From: Candidatus Cryptobacteroides onthequi
GTDB taxonomy: Bacteria > Bacteroidota > Bacteroidia > Bacteroidales > UBA932
Direction: 5' to 3'
Length of the DNA stretch: 64,000 bases
Assembly: GCA_018066125.1 (NCBI GenBank)
Contig: JAGHSA010000022.1
Location: forward strand, 19,004 to 83,003
The notes beneath the pieces were generated by a model. The model was not told the origin of the DNA, ran no database searches, and saw only the letters and a list, made by a program, of their open reading frames with translations. The translations under genes were made by a program, and so were the position numbers. Positions 56,326 to 63,531 of this stretch are shown in pieces (positions within the stretch are counted from its first letter, which is position 1; each line of letters starts with the position of its first letter).

Positions 56326-56547
56326 ATGTACTGGACACTTGAACTAGCCAGCAGCCTGGACGACGCTCCATGGCCAGCAACCAAAGACGAACTCATCGAC
56401 TATGCAAGCCGCTCAGGCGCACCTGAGGAAGTCACAGAAAACCTCCAGGAGCTCGAAGACGACGGCGAGATCTACGAAAGCATCGAAGACATCTGGCCAG
56501 ACTACCCTACCAAAGACGACTTTTTCTTCAACGAGGAGGAATACTAA
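56326..56547 (+). CDS. DUF2795 family protein
   Basis: This is a small acidic protein of 73 residues, MYWTLELASSLDDAPWPATK at the start and EDDGEIYESIEDIWPDYP later. It matches the widespread, highly conserved DUF2795 family of Bacteroidota. Its function is unknown. The WPATKDELIDYASRSGAP segment resembles the helix-turn of that family. The 3' end of the gene, from codon 67 through the stop, is repeated 2.7 kb downstream, so the locus may serve as an integration site. Whether the present last codons belong to the original gene or were supplied by the insert cannot be decided. Confidence 0.9.
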   Translation: MYWTLELASSLDDAPWPATKDELIDYASRSGAPEEVTENLQELEDDGEIYESIEDIWPDYPTKDDFFFNEEEY

Positions 56548-56550
56548 GAG
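56525..56550 (+). repeat. Left direct repeat, candidate attachment site (DUF2795 3' end)
   Basis: The 26 bases around the DUF2795 stop codon match 59252-59277 with two mismatches. Repeats of a gene's 3' end on both sides of accessory DNA are typical of site-specific integration. Confidence 0.65.
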
Positions 56551-56579
56551 TCTATCATAGTCTTAAATACCTTATAATC

Positions 56580-56621
56580 AATCGGATGAACAAAGATACT
56601 TTGTTCGTCCGATTGTTATTT
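56580..56621 (+). terminator. Terminator downstream of DUF2795, at the island edge
   Basis: A 16-bp stem with one G-T pair, AATCGGATGAACAAAG against CTTTGTTCGTCCGATT, has a 3-base loop and is followed by GTTATTTTT. Confidence 0.9.
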
Positions 56622-56681
56622 TTGCCAGTTTTCAAGCCCGAGTTGAACGTAAAATACGCTAAAATTGTACTGAAACGAGCG

Positions 56682-56696
56682 TTTGTTTGTATAAAA
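56682..56696 (+). repeat. Subterminal direct repeat, left copy
   Basis: TTTGTTTGTATAAAA is identical to 59191-59205. Together with the att-like repeats it gives the insert two nested pairs of direct repeats, as arm-type recombinase sites might. Confidence 0.5.
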
Positions 56697-56826
56697 ATCA
56701 TAATGTTTGTACATCCTCGTGGGTAACACGGGAGACAGAATGTCTATCCTTTGTGCCAAGAAGCAATATAATTGATTTTATTTTCATTTTATTTGTGTTC
56801 TCTGGATAAAGATGGATATTATTTGT

Positions 56827-56834
56827 TATCTTTG
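56827..56834 (+). promoter_or_regulatory. -7 promoter element for the HTH-AlbA_2 operon
   Basis: TATCTTTG lies 23 bases upstream of the HTH gene ATG. Confidence 0.55.
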
Positions 56835-56857
56835 CTCTATAACCATATGTTTTGAAA

Positions 56858-57085
56858 ATGGAAGTTGCAAAAGAGTTTAAGGATTATAATCGAATCAAAG
56901 TGATGCTCGCTGAGAAACGGCGGACGAATAAATGGCTGGCTGAAGTCCTGGATAAAGATCCGGCCACTGTATCCAAGTGGTGTACGAATAATTCTCAACC
57001 TAGCATTGAGTTACTTTATAGAATAGCCGAAGCACTTGATGTTGACGTCAAAGACTTATTGAGGTCTAACAAATCCGGCGAATGA
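56858..57085 (+). CDS. Small XRE-family helix-turn-helix regulator
   Basis: This 75-residue protein is almost entirely one HTH_3 domain: RIKVMLAEKRRTNKWLAEVL, then KDPATVSKWCTNNSQPSIELL as recognition helix, then IAEALDVDVKDLL. Such proteins often control the gene that follows or a neighbouring toxin. The ATG at 58 of the line (56858) was chosen over a TTG six bases earlier. It precedes the AlbA_2/HATPase gene by 42 bases on the same strand. Its A/T-rich codon choice differs from the core genes. Confidence 0.88.
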   Translation: MEVAKEFKDYNRIKVMLAEKRRTNKWLAEVLDKDPATVSKWCTNNSQPSIELLYRIAEALDVDVKDLLRSNKSGE

Positions 57086-57127
57086 GATGTTTCCGCCACA
57101 GATTAATAATATATTTCGATTGATGAT

Positions 57128-58846
57128 ATGAAGAAATATACCAAACTCAGTTTGCAATGGTCTTACAATCTCCTTGAACGCGGAGAATGTGAAATCATGG
57201 ATTTCAAGGAGCAGTTGGAGGATAAGATGTCCTTTGGCAAGTCATTGAGGAATTTTGCTCCAAAGTATGACGAAACGGCCAGGGATGTCGTAGCCTTTGC
57301 CAATAACAAAGGTGGCTTTCTATTCATCGGCATTGTCGATGATAGCAAGGAGATAAACCGGGATTTCGTGTATCTGGACGCAAAGGTATTTGAGCTGATT
57401 CACCAGGTACAAGACCGCACGTCACCATCAATTACCATGATACCACATAAGATCAAGGTTGATGGTAGTGACCTATTGGTTCTGGAGATACCATTCTCGC
57501 CGCAATTGCACAGAACAAGCCGTGGTGAGTTCCTGATTCGTAGTAATGACGGGAATCGTCCTATTGAACCGTATGAGATGGCAACAATTATGTCTGAGAA
57601 GGGACTGATTGTTTATGACCAGAAGACATGGAAGGTATCAGGCGAGTGGATGGACAGCAAAAGACTGGAAACATTGCGGGATATGATTGGTGCGAAATCA
57701 CCAGACAGCCCATATCTTGACAAAGAAACCGGGGATTTTCTGGACTCTCTTGGTATGGTGAAGGAAGAAGGTGAATCCATCTTGCCAACCACGACCGGAA
57801 TTCTTTTTGTTGGCAATCAATCAGCACTCAGAGAATTGCCGTTCTATCAGGTGAAATACATCCACTATTTCTCGGACGGGACGTACAAGCCATACGAATA
57901 TAAAGGCAATATTGTTGAAGTCGCAAAGGAGTGTTTCGCTCAGCTGAAAGCAGAAATCCGGCAGAAAGAATACATCTTCGGATTATTCCGTGAGTATGTA
58001 GAGGATTACTCGGAAATAGTTATCCGAGAGCTGCTTATCAATGCTTTGGCGCATAGAGACCTGAGCCGCCAGCAGATTATTGAGATAAGGAAATATGACG
58101 ACGGAGGCTACCTTGAGATAGAAAGCCCAGGAAGGTTTCCTGAAGGCGTTACCACAGAAAACTATCTGCGTAAAACCAATCCCCGGAACCCGAACATAAT
58201 GGATATCCTGCGGGAAATCGGGTTGGCTGAGAAGGCGGGAAGTGGTTTTGACAAGATCTTCACAGATTTGCTGAAGAAAGGAAAGTCATTGCCGGAACCG
58301 GAAGAGACCGATACTTCAGTCATTTTCCGAATCAAGTCTGATGTGGTAACTGAGAAACTGATTGAATTGTCGCTTATGTTCGAAAGTCAGACTGGAAAGC
58401 CAATGAAGCTGGATGAGCTCCTTGTACTTTCAGAAGTGGTTAACCATAGACAGATCAAGCTGTCAGATTTGGCCTCGATGCCTAACATCGGCACGTACAG
58501 ATTACAGGCCATATTGGATAATCTTCAGGCCTTGGAATTTATTGAAACTACGGGAAAAACCTCGGGGCTCTCATATATCCTCCATGTCAGCAAACGAAAG
58601 GATACAAGCGACAAGATAGAGTATGTGAAGTCAAAGAAGCAGGAGAAAGCCAGACAGAAGGAAGCAATCCTCAGATATCTCGACTCCATCGAGACGATAA
58701 CCAATGCGGAAGCCCGTGAACTCTTGAAATTGCCGGAGAAAGATCGCTCAAAGGTTTCGCGTTTGTTTGCAGAATTGGTAGCTGCAAACGAAATAATGCA
58801 AACGGAAGATAGTAAACCTAACTGTGTGAAATACAGTAGAATATAA
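57128..58846 (+). CDS. AlbA_2 (Schlafen-like) and HATPase_c_4 domain protein
   Basis: The 572-residue protein starts with an AlbA_2 domain (about residues 15-160), with CEIMDFKEQL, VVAFANNKGGFLFIGIVDD and RTSRGEFLIRSNDGNRPIE. Residues 270-390 carry an ATP-binding domain of the HATPase_c_4 type: IVIRELLINALAHRDLS and EIESPGRFPEGV, NPRNPNIMDILREIGLAEKAGSGFDKIF. The C-terminal 170 residues look like winged-helix DNA-binding modules. These proteins are usually called ATP-binding or RecG-like regulators and are frequent on mobile elements. Roles in defence have been proposed for relatives, but nothing here proves it. It forms a unit with the HTH gene. Confidence 0.88.
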   Translation: MKKYTKLSLQWSYNLLERGECEIMDFKEQLEDKMSFGKSLRNFAPKYDETARDVVAFANNKGGFLFIGIVDDSKEINRDFVYLDAKVFELIHQVQDRTSPSITMIPHKIKVDGSDLLVLEIPFSPQLHRTSRGEFLIRSNDGNRPIEPYEMATIMSEKGLIVYDQKTWKVSGEWMDSKRLETLRDMIGAKSPDSPYLDKETGDFLDSLGMVKEEGESILPTTTGILFVGNQSALRELPFYQVKYIHYFSDGTYKPYEYKGNIVEVAKECFAQLKAEIRQKEYIFGLFREYVEDYSEIVIRELLINALAHRDLSRQQIIEIRKYDDGGYLEIESPGRFPEGVTTENYLRKTNPRNPNIMDILREIGLAEKAGSGFDKIFTDLLKKGKSLPEPEETDTSVIFRIKSDVVTEKLIELSLMFESQTGKPMKLDELLVLSEVVNHRQIKLSDLASMPNIGTYRLQAILDNLQALEFIETTGKTSGLSYILHVSKRKDTSDKIEYVKSKKQEKARQKEAILRYLDSIETITNAEARELLKLPEKDRSKVSRLFAELVAANEIMQTEDSKPNCVKYSRI

Positions 58847-59006
58847 AGAGGTTAATCTTGGTTTTTGTTTGCAGGTTTGTTTGCAAGTTCGTTTGCGTTT
58901 TTGTTTAAAACGAAGTGGTTGTCAAAAAATATTTCAAATTGCCACATGATGATTTCCTGAGTATTTGATAATCAATATATCGTTCTGTGTTTAATGAGTT
59001 TATCTT
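58847..59006. other. Non-coding stretch with GT-rich short repeats
   Basis: Directly after the AlbA_2 gene, 58866-58899 contains an imperfect tandem repeat of about 12 bases built on TTTGTTTGCA. TATTTGATAATCAAT at 58962-58976 recurs exactly at 59226-59240. No gene is seen. Confidence 0.5.
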
Positions 59007-59135
59007 GGTGAAATCACAGCTTCAAAGAAAGATCTTCTTGAGAGTTTAGGGGTAGAGGTTTTTTCATTTGTCCCCAATGGCGACTATGCTTCAATGTATA
59101 AGCAAATCTTGAGAACGATTGCCAATATTATCTGA
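59007..59135 (+). pseudogene. C-terminal remnant of an unidentified gene
   Basis: A stretch of 42 sense codons without a start, preceded in frame by a stop four codons upstream, ends in TGA. It reads like real protein: KKDLLESLGVEVFSFVPNGD and then YASMYKQILRTIANII. The composition is that of a folded domain's last strand and helix. I do not recognise the family. It is most simply the tail of a deleted or replaced gene on the accessory insert. Confidence 0.4.
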
Positions 59136-59190
59136 TGATAATTTGTCCGATACAAACAAACCGCTCATTTGAAATCCTCAGAAGTCAGAA

Positions 59191-59205
59191 TTTGTTTGTA
59201 TAAAA
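59191..59205 (+). repeat. Subterminal direct repeat, right copy
   Basis: Exact copy of 56682-56696, 46 bases inside the right att-like repeat. Confidence 0.5.
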
Positions 59206-59251
59206 TTCTGCCAAAATTACATAACTATTTGATAATCAATCGTGCAATCTA

Positions 59252-59277
59252 TCTTCAACGAGGAGGAGTACTAATAG
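59252..59277 (+). repeat. Right direct repeat, candidate attachment site
   Basis: Repeats the DUF2795 3' end, including the stop codon, with two mismatches. No DUF2795 coding sequence precedes it, so it is a displaced gene end. Confidence 0.65.
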
Positions 59278-59321
59278 ATGGAGATACCATAAACCTCTGG
59301 GTATCAGAGATTTAAGATTAA

Positions 59322-59349
59322 GGCATCGGGTAGTCCCGATGCCTTTTTT
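59322..59349 (+). terminator. Terminator, probably the original one of the DUF2795 gene
   Basis: GGCATCGGG and CCCGATGCC form a 9-bp perfect stem with loop TAGT, followed by T6. It lies 45 bases after the displaced gene end and has no gene before it now. Confidence 0.85.
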
Positions 59350-59454
59350 GTGTCCATTTTCGCCCTGAAACCATATGAAAAACGGCTCAAACTACCCATT
59401 TGACTACCCATTGAAAATCAAAATCCCCCTAAAAATAAGAGTAGTAAATACGAA
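59350..59454. other. Short A/T-rich spacer with a repeated CTACCCATT
   Basis: ACTACCCATTTG and ACTACCCATTGA lie side by side at 59391-59416. Nothing else is recognised. Confidence 0.4.
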
Positions 59455-59483
59455 GAGAGAGACCCGGGGTTCCAAGTCTCTCT
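59455..59483 (-). terminator. Possible terminator after the helicase gene
   Basis: AGAGAGAC and GTCTCTCT form an 8-bp stem with a 13-base loop. The minus-strand tail is only TCTTCG, so termination may be weak. Confidence 0.5.
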
Positions 59484-59492
59484 TAAACAATA

Positions 59493-62400
59493 TTAATCAT
59501 AGTTCTTGATTGCATTAATGAAGTCAAGCCCATATCCCTGATATGTCTTTTCCCCAAGGCCTTCAAGCGAAACAAATTCTTGCTTGTTTTGAGGACGGAA
59601 GGTTGCAAGGCTAACGAGACCTTTGTTTGAGATAATCATAAAAGCAGCTTTCCCAGAGTCTTTGGCAATTTTTGCACGCAGACTGCGGAGATGTACAAGC
59701 AATTCCACATCAGTTATCACCTGTCCATCATCAGTTGTCACAAGATGGAAGCCATCGTTCTCGAGCTTCTCGAATTTACTCTGAGTGGTATTGACGTTAA
59801 CCTTTTTCTTTGGACGTGGTTCAACTGACTTCTCAACTTTGACCACAGGCTCTGGCAACTTTGAAGGTGAGATTTTCAAGTAGGCCTGTTTGTCTGAACT
59901 GATGTCATATGAAAACCCGTCATTAACAAACTTCTCATAGTCAGCCATAGTCATGGTCCTCTTACATCCAGTGCCCTCGTGGTTGTAGTTTGTGCAGCCC
60001 AAGAATGGGGCGCCGGAAGCACGCTTTACAATAAGATATCCATCTTTGCAACAATCACATTTCAAAACAGAGAGCTTACCTCCTGCTGTGTCATTTGTCA
60101 TGAAATCACAGACTTCAGGATCGTTGGTGCATACCCATAAATTCAGGCCATAACTCTTCCGGAATCTATGCTGAAGTGGGTATCCGCAGACAGGACACAT
60201 CTTCTTTCCGGATTTATCCTGATGCTTGTCCTGTAAGTCGACGGTACCGCTGACTTCTATGTTCGGATAGTCCTTAATGAGCTCGCGGACAAATACGGAA
60301 GGTCTCTGCTGAGGCGCAATGATGTAAATACGGTTCTTTGTCCTTGTCAGCGCAACATAAAAGAGTCGTCTTTCTTCTGCATACTCGATGGAATTGTCGC
60401 TGACGGTCACCAGTTTCAATACAGGATCATCCTCAAGCTGGGCCGGGAATCCGAACATTTCATCTCGAGCATTGACAATGATGACTTCATCGTATCCAAG
60501 CCCCTTGGAGCGATGCGCTGTAAGGTATTCAAGTCTAGCTCTAGGATATTTCTTCGAGATGACCTTCCCGCTCTTTTCATCGTAATTGAAATCCTGCGAG
60601 AAACAGAGATTTCTAGCATCGAAGCCGTATCTTCCTATCAATAGAATGGATGGCGAACCTTTGCCCTTCCATGACTCGCGGATATCATCTATAGCCGTCT
60701 CAATGGCTTTGCCGAGCAACCGATATTTTCCGCCTTTCATCGGCTTGCCATCGTTTCCTGTCAACTGCTCTTTTTCTTCTTTTGCCGGGCTCTCATTATA
60801 TGTTTGTACAATTACAGGACGCTCTATACGTTTGGGAGAAATCAACGATTTCTTCAGCTGAGAGTCGTTCCTTTGAATAAAGCTACCGGCGATATCAATC
60901 ACTTCTTGGGCATTTCTGTAAGTCCTGGTGATCTTTAACTGCTTAGCATATCCATATGAGTTGGCGAACTGCGTAAACAGTGTGATGTCCGATCCTGCGT
61001 ATGCATAGATAGACTGCCAGTCATCACCAACCGCAATTATTTTAGCGTCACATATTCTCGACAGTTCTTTTGTGAGGTCAAATCTCTGATGCGAGATATC
61101 CTGATACTCGTCGACAATTATGTACTTATAGTTAAGATGCTCGCCTCGTCTGTATTTGTCTGTAAGAATCCTAGCCGAGTCATTGATCATATCTTCAAAG
61201 TCAACGGCACCCCGTTCCTTGAGACGACGTGTGTATTCCAGATAGCATTCCTGGCAGATGTCCAGGAATAATTTGGTTCGAACATTCCTGGTCTTACGAT
61301 TCATGATGTCAAACTCGCTCGAAACGTATCCGTTAGTCTTGAAATTACCAATAAAAGTGGTAATCAAGTTGACCAAACGGCTGATATACTTATTCTCTTC
61401 GGTATTGACAATCTTCTCGTAGACCTCCTGTGATGGACGTTTTTTCAGTGAGAAACCAGCCTTGATTAGTTTCTCGTCAAGGTGCTCAAGCAGGCTACGC
61501 CCATCACGGTATCCTGAGAAAGTATAAATCAAATCTGTTTTGTGATCCTTGTGAAACTGGACTTTATCTTTGACTTCTTTTTTGTACTTCTCGAGCTCCT
61601 GATAAGAATAGCGATTGTTCTTTCCAACTTCGGTTATACCGAAGTGCTCAATATATGCAACACGGCCATTCTGCGAGATAGTGAAGTCTGGAGTGTATGG
61701 CTTATTTGACTTTAGGAAGTTGTATGGATACACCTTTTCGTATTCATAGTCAATAGAATTCATGTAGAGATAGTTGGCAATCTGAACTTCCTGAACAGAT
61801 CTGACTTTTTCGTGCTTGATGGTAGTTGCCTTCATCGTGCGAGTATCTATCATCTTCGCGGTATATTCTCCTACATTGCTCTTAAGAGTCGTGAAGTCTC
61901 CCTTTGTTATGTAATTGAAGAAAGTATTTAGGTCTTCACCCTCGTAAGGGGCGTCAAAATATGAACCGAAGAACAAAATAAGTTTGTCGACGAGTTCCGG
62001 TTGTGTCAGGATGCGTTCTTTCAGATACTTGTTCACTGTGTCATAGAGGAATCCCTGGTCCACGATGACCTTTCTCTCAGCATCATTACTTTTGAGAATT
62101 GTGTATCCTATACTATGGAAGGTTGTAACTGGACAATCGATGCCAAGCGCGTCATTGATTTTCTCTCTTAACTCACCGACAGCTTTGTTGGTGAAGGAGA
62201 TTACTAGTATGTCCTCAGGTCTGACATCTTTCTTTTCAACAAGATAGCGGACCTTTGCGGCCAATGTCGTAGTTTTGCCAGCACCAGCTCCTGCGACAAC
62301 AAGGGTGTAATCTTCATCGGACAAAACAACCTGACGTTGCTCGGAATCAAGTTTAATCTTGCTGTCAACGATTGACAGAAGGCTGTCTAGATAATCCCGC

Positions 62401-62810
62401 TCCTCATTAAGGTGACGCACAAGGAAGGCCTCGTTATGCTTCCTAATTAATTCTGGTTCTCCCTCACAGTTAGTCAACGACTTTGAGAAGGACTCATAGG
62501 TGTCAGTAAACTGTCTGATTTTGTGCTGAGGAATGGAATATTTCTCGCAGTAGAAATCAAGAATCCCGGCTCGCATTTGAGCTGCGAAAAATGAGTATGA
62601 TTCTTTGTGATCTTCTACAATCTTACGATACGCGCTTCTCGCCAGATATTTGTCTTGGTCTGTAAGATGATCAATCTGTTTTAGGAATGCTATCGAGTCT
62701 TCAAACTCTTTAGTGCTGACAGCCACGCTTACTGCATCCGTTGCCACATTTGTGGGTCCGGACGTAATAGGCGTTTTCACCTTACCGAAAAGCTTTTGGA
62801 AAAAGGACAT
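59493..62810 (-). CDS. Large UvrD/Rep-type (SF1A) helicase with nuclease-like insert, zinc fingers and HRDC domain
   Basis: This 1105-residue protein has the SF1A helicase set: Walker A VVAGAGAGKTTTLAAKVRYL near residue 175, TTFHSIGY, IIVDEYQDIS near 565, GDDWQSIYAYAGSD near 597, TAHRSKGLGYDEVIIV and YVALTRTKNRIYI. Between motifs Ia and II, residues 340-395, lies EVQIANYLYMNSIDYEYEK, then YTPDFTI and AYIEHFGI, which resembles a PD-(D/E)XK nuclease core. Residues 870-955 hold two topoisomerase-type zinc fingers (CPVCGYPL...C...C and CDCC...C...C). Residues 1035-1105 form an HRDC-like domain. The ATG at 62810 was preferred over an in-frame GTG only five bases after the predicted transcript start. 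A role in repair or in defence is equally possible. Confidence 0.9.
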   Translation of the reverse strand: MSFFQKLFGKVKTPITSGPTNVATDAVSVAVSTKEFEDSIAFLKQIDHLTDQDKYLARSAYRKIVEDHKESYSFFAAQMRAGILDFYCEKYSIPQHKIRQFTDTYESFSKSLTNCEGEPELIRKHNEAFLVRHLNEERDYLDSLLSIVDSKIKLDSEQRQVVLSDEDYTLVVAGAGAGKTTTLAAKVRYLVEKKDVRPEDILVISFTNKAVGELREKINDALGIDCPVTTFHSIGYTILKSNDAERKVIVDQGFLYDTVNKYLKERILTQPELVDKLILFFGSYFDAPYEGEDLNTFFNYITKGDFTTLKSNVGEYTAKMIDTRTMKATTIKHEKVRSVQEVQIANYLYMNSIDYEYEKVYPYNFLKSNKPYTPDFTISQNGRVAYIEHFGITEVGKNNRYSYQELEKYKKEVKDKVQFHKDHKTDLIYTFSGYRDGRSLLEHLDEKLIKAGFSLKKRPSQEVYEKIVNTEENKYISRLVNLITTFIGNFKTNGYVSSEFDIMNRKTRNVRTKLFLDICQECYLEYTRRLKERGAVDFEDMINDSARILTDKYRRGEHLNYKYIIVDEYQDISHQRFDLTKELSRICDAKIIAVGDDWQSIYAYAGSDITLFTQFANSYGYAKQLKITRTYRNAQEVIDIAGSFIQRNDSQLKKSLISPKRIERPVIVQTYNESPAKEEKEQLTGNDGKPMKGGKYRLLGKAIETAIDDIRESWKGKGSPSILLIGRYGFDARNLCFSQDFNYDEKSGKVISKKYPRARLEYLTAHRSKGLGYDEVIIVNARDEMFGFPAQLEDDPVLKLVTVSDNSIEYAEERRLFYVALTRTKNRIYIIAPQQRPSVFVRELIKDYPNIEVSGTVDLQDKHQDKSGKKMCPVCGYPLQHRFRKSYGLNLWVCTNDPEVCDFMTNDTAGGKLSVLKCDCCKDGYLIVKRASGAPFLGCTNYNHEGTGCKRTMTMADYEKFVNDGFSYDISSDKQAYLKISPSKLPEPVVKVEKSVEPRPKKKVNVNTTQSKFEKLENDGFHLVTTDDGQVITDVELLVHLRSLRAKIAKDSGKAAFMIISNKGLVSLATFRPQNKQEFVSLEGLGEKTYQGYGLDFINAIKNYD

Positions 62811-62839
62811 ATAATCTTGCACTAACACACAGAGTCTTA

Positions 62840-62847
62840 CAAATATA
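62840..62847 (-). promoter_or_regulatory. -7 promoter element for the helicase gene
   Basis: Minus-strand TATATTTG predicts a start near 62833, which argues for ATG 62810 over GTG 62828. Confidence 0.6.
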
Positions 62848-62955
62848 CACGATTTTCCCCTTTTCGAAGCGACAATATCTTAATAGTATCAGAGCTCAGT
62901 ATTATTTTGCGGGAGTCTGCGATTAATCTTACCTTTTCATAAGCTGAGTTAGTTT

Positions 62956-63393
62956 ATGAAACTGTCATTTCGCATATATGAGGACAAAGAGGTCAGGGCC
63001 ATTGGGGATGATGAGAATTCCAAATGGTGGTTCTCCGTGCTTGATATTGTTGGCGTGCTGAATCAACAGGACGATTATGCGAAGAACAGGAACTACTGGA
63101 AGTATCTGAAGACCAAGCTCAAGAAAGAAGATAATGAAGTGGTTAGTGCCACTAACCAGTTGAGACTGCAGGCGCCCGACTTGAGACTGCAGGCGCCCGA
63201 CGGCAAAATGCGCTTAGCGGATGTACTTGACAGTGACGGTGTTACTCTTCTTGCATAGTCATTTCCAAACACTCGTGCATCCAAATTCCTTGATTGGTTC
63301 ACCTACAGCGAAAGTTCTATTGACGGGCAGAGCAGAAAGAAAGCTTATACTCTTTTCGAGAGCGGAATTCTAGACTCTATTACTTGCGGATAA
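62956..63393 (+). pseudogene. Interrupted Bro-N (phage antirepressor-like) gene
   Basis: The frame opens with MKLSFRIYEDKEVRAIGDDE and WWFSVLDIVGVLNQQDDYAK, then YWKYLKTKLKKEDNEVVSAT and DGKMRLADVLDSDGV, which matches the Bro-N domain of phage and mobile-element proteins. After 100 codons an in-frame TAG (63256-63258) interrupts it. The same frame then continues with plausible coding sequence, SFPNTRASKFLDWFTYS and DGQSRKKAYTLFESGIL, up to TAA at 63391-63393. In relatives I recall, this part leads into a longer C-terminal domain, which is missing. A 21-base perfect tandem duplication (63160-63201) doubles seven residues, LRLQAPD. The gene is therefore likely dead, or yields a 100-residue Bro-N fragment. 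Confidence 0.65.
63160..63201 (+). repeat. 21-base perfect tandem duplication inside the Bro-N gene
   Basis: Two identical 21-base units abut, keeping the frame and duplicating LRLQAPD. Identity of the copies suggests a recent slip. Confidence 0.9.
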
Positions 63394-63483
63394 TCAGTTT
63401 GACAGGCCGATTCGAATATAGTTCATAGTAGATTTCGCACAAATGAGATACATGAGACTGTTATGGTAATCTGGCACAACAAC

Positions 63484-63507
63484 TTTGGCGGTGTATTTGG
63501 CGGTGTA
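63484..63507 (+). repeat. 12-base tandem repeat at the Fic promoter
   Basis: TTTGGCGGTGTA occurs twice in a row. The first four bases of the second copy coincide with the -33 element, so the repeat could be an operator. Confidence 0.75.
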
Positions 63508-63527
63508 AAGTAAATTATGTAAATTTG
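63496..63527 (+). promoter_or_regulatory. Promoter of the Fic gene, predicting a leaderless transcript
   Basis: TTTG at 63496-63499 and TAAATTTG at 63520-63527 are separated by 20 bases, a full match to the -33/-7 pattern. The ATG at 63532 lies where transcription should start. Confidence 0.65.
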
Positions 63528-63531
63528 GACT

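Larger units (their letters stand above)
56622..56857. other. Non-coding left part of the accessory insert
   Basis: The stretch is A/T-rich and holds no credible frame. TTTGTTTGTATAAAA at 56682-56696 recurs exactly at 59191-59205, close to the other end of the insert. Confidence 0.5.

Noticed and set aside
59493-62810. Gabija-like GajA/GajB defence pair
   Set aside because: The helicase is UvrD-like, but no adjacent OLD-type ATPase/TOPRIM gene is present, and the AlbA_2 protein is not a substitute.
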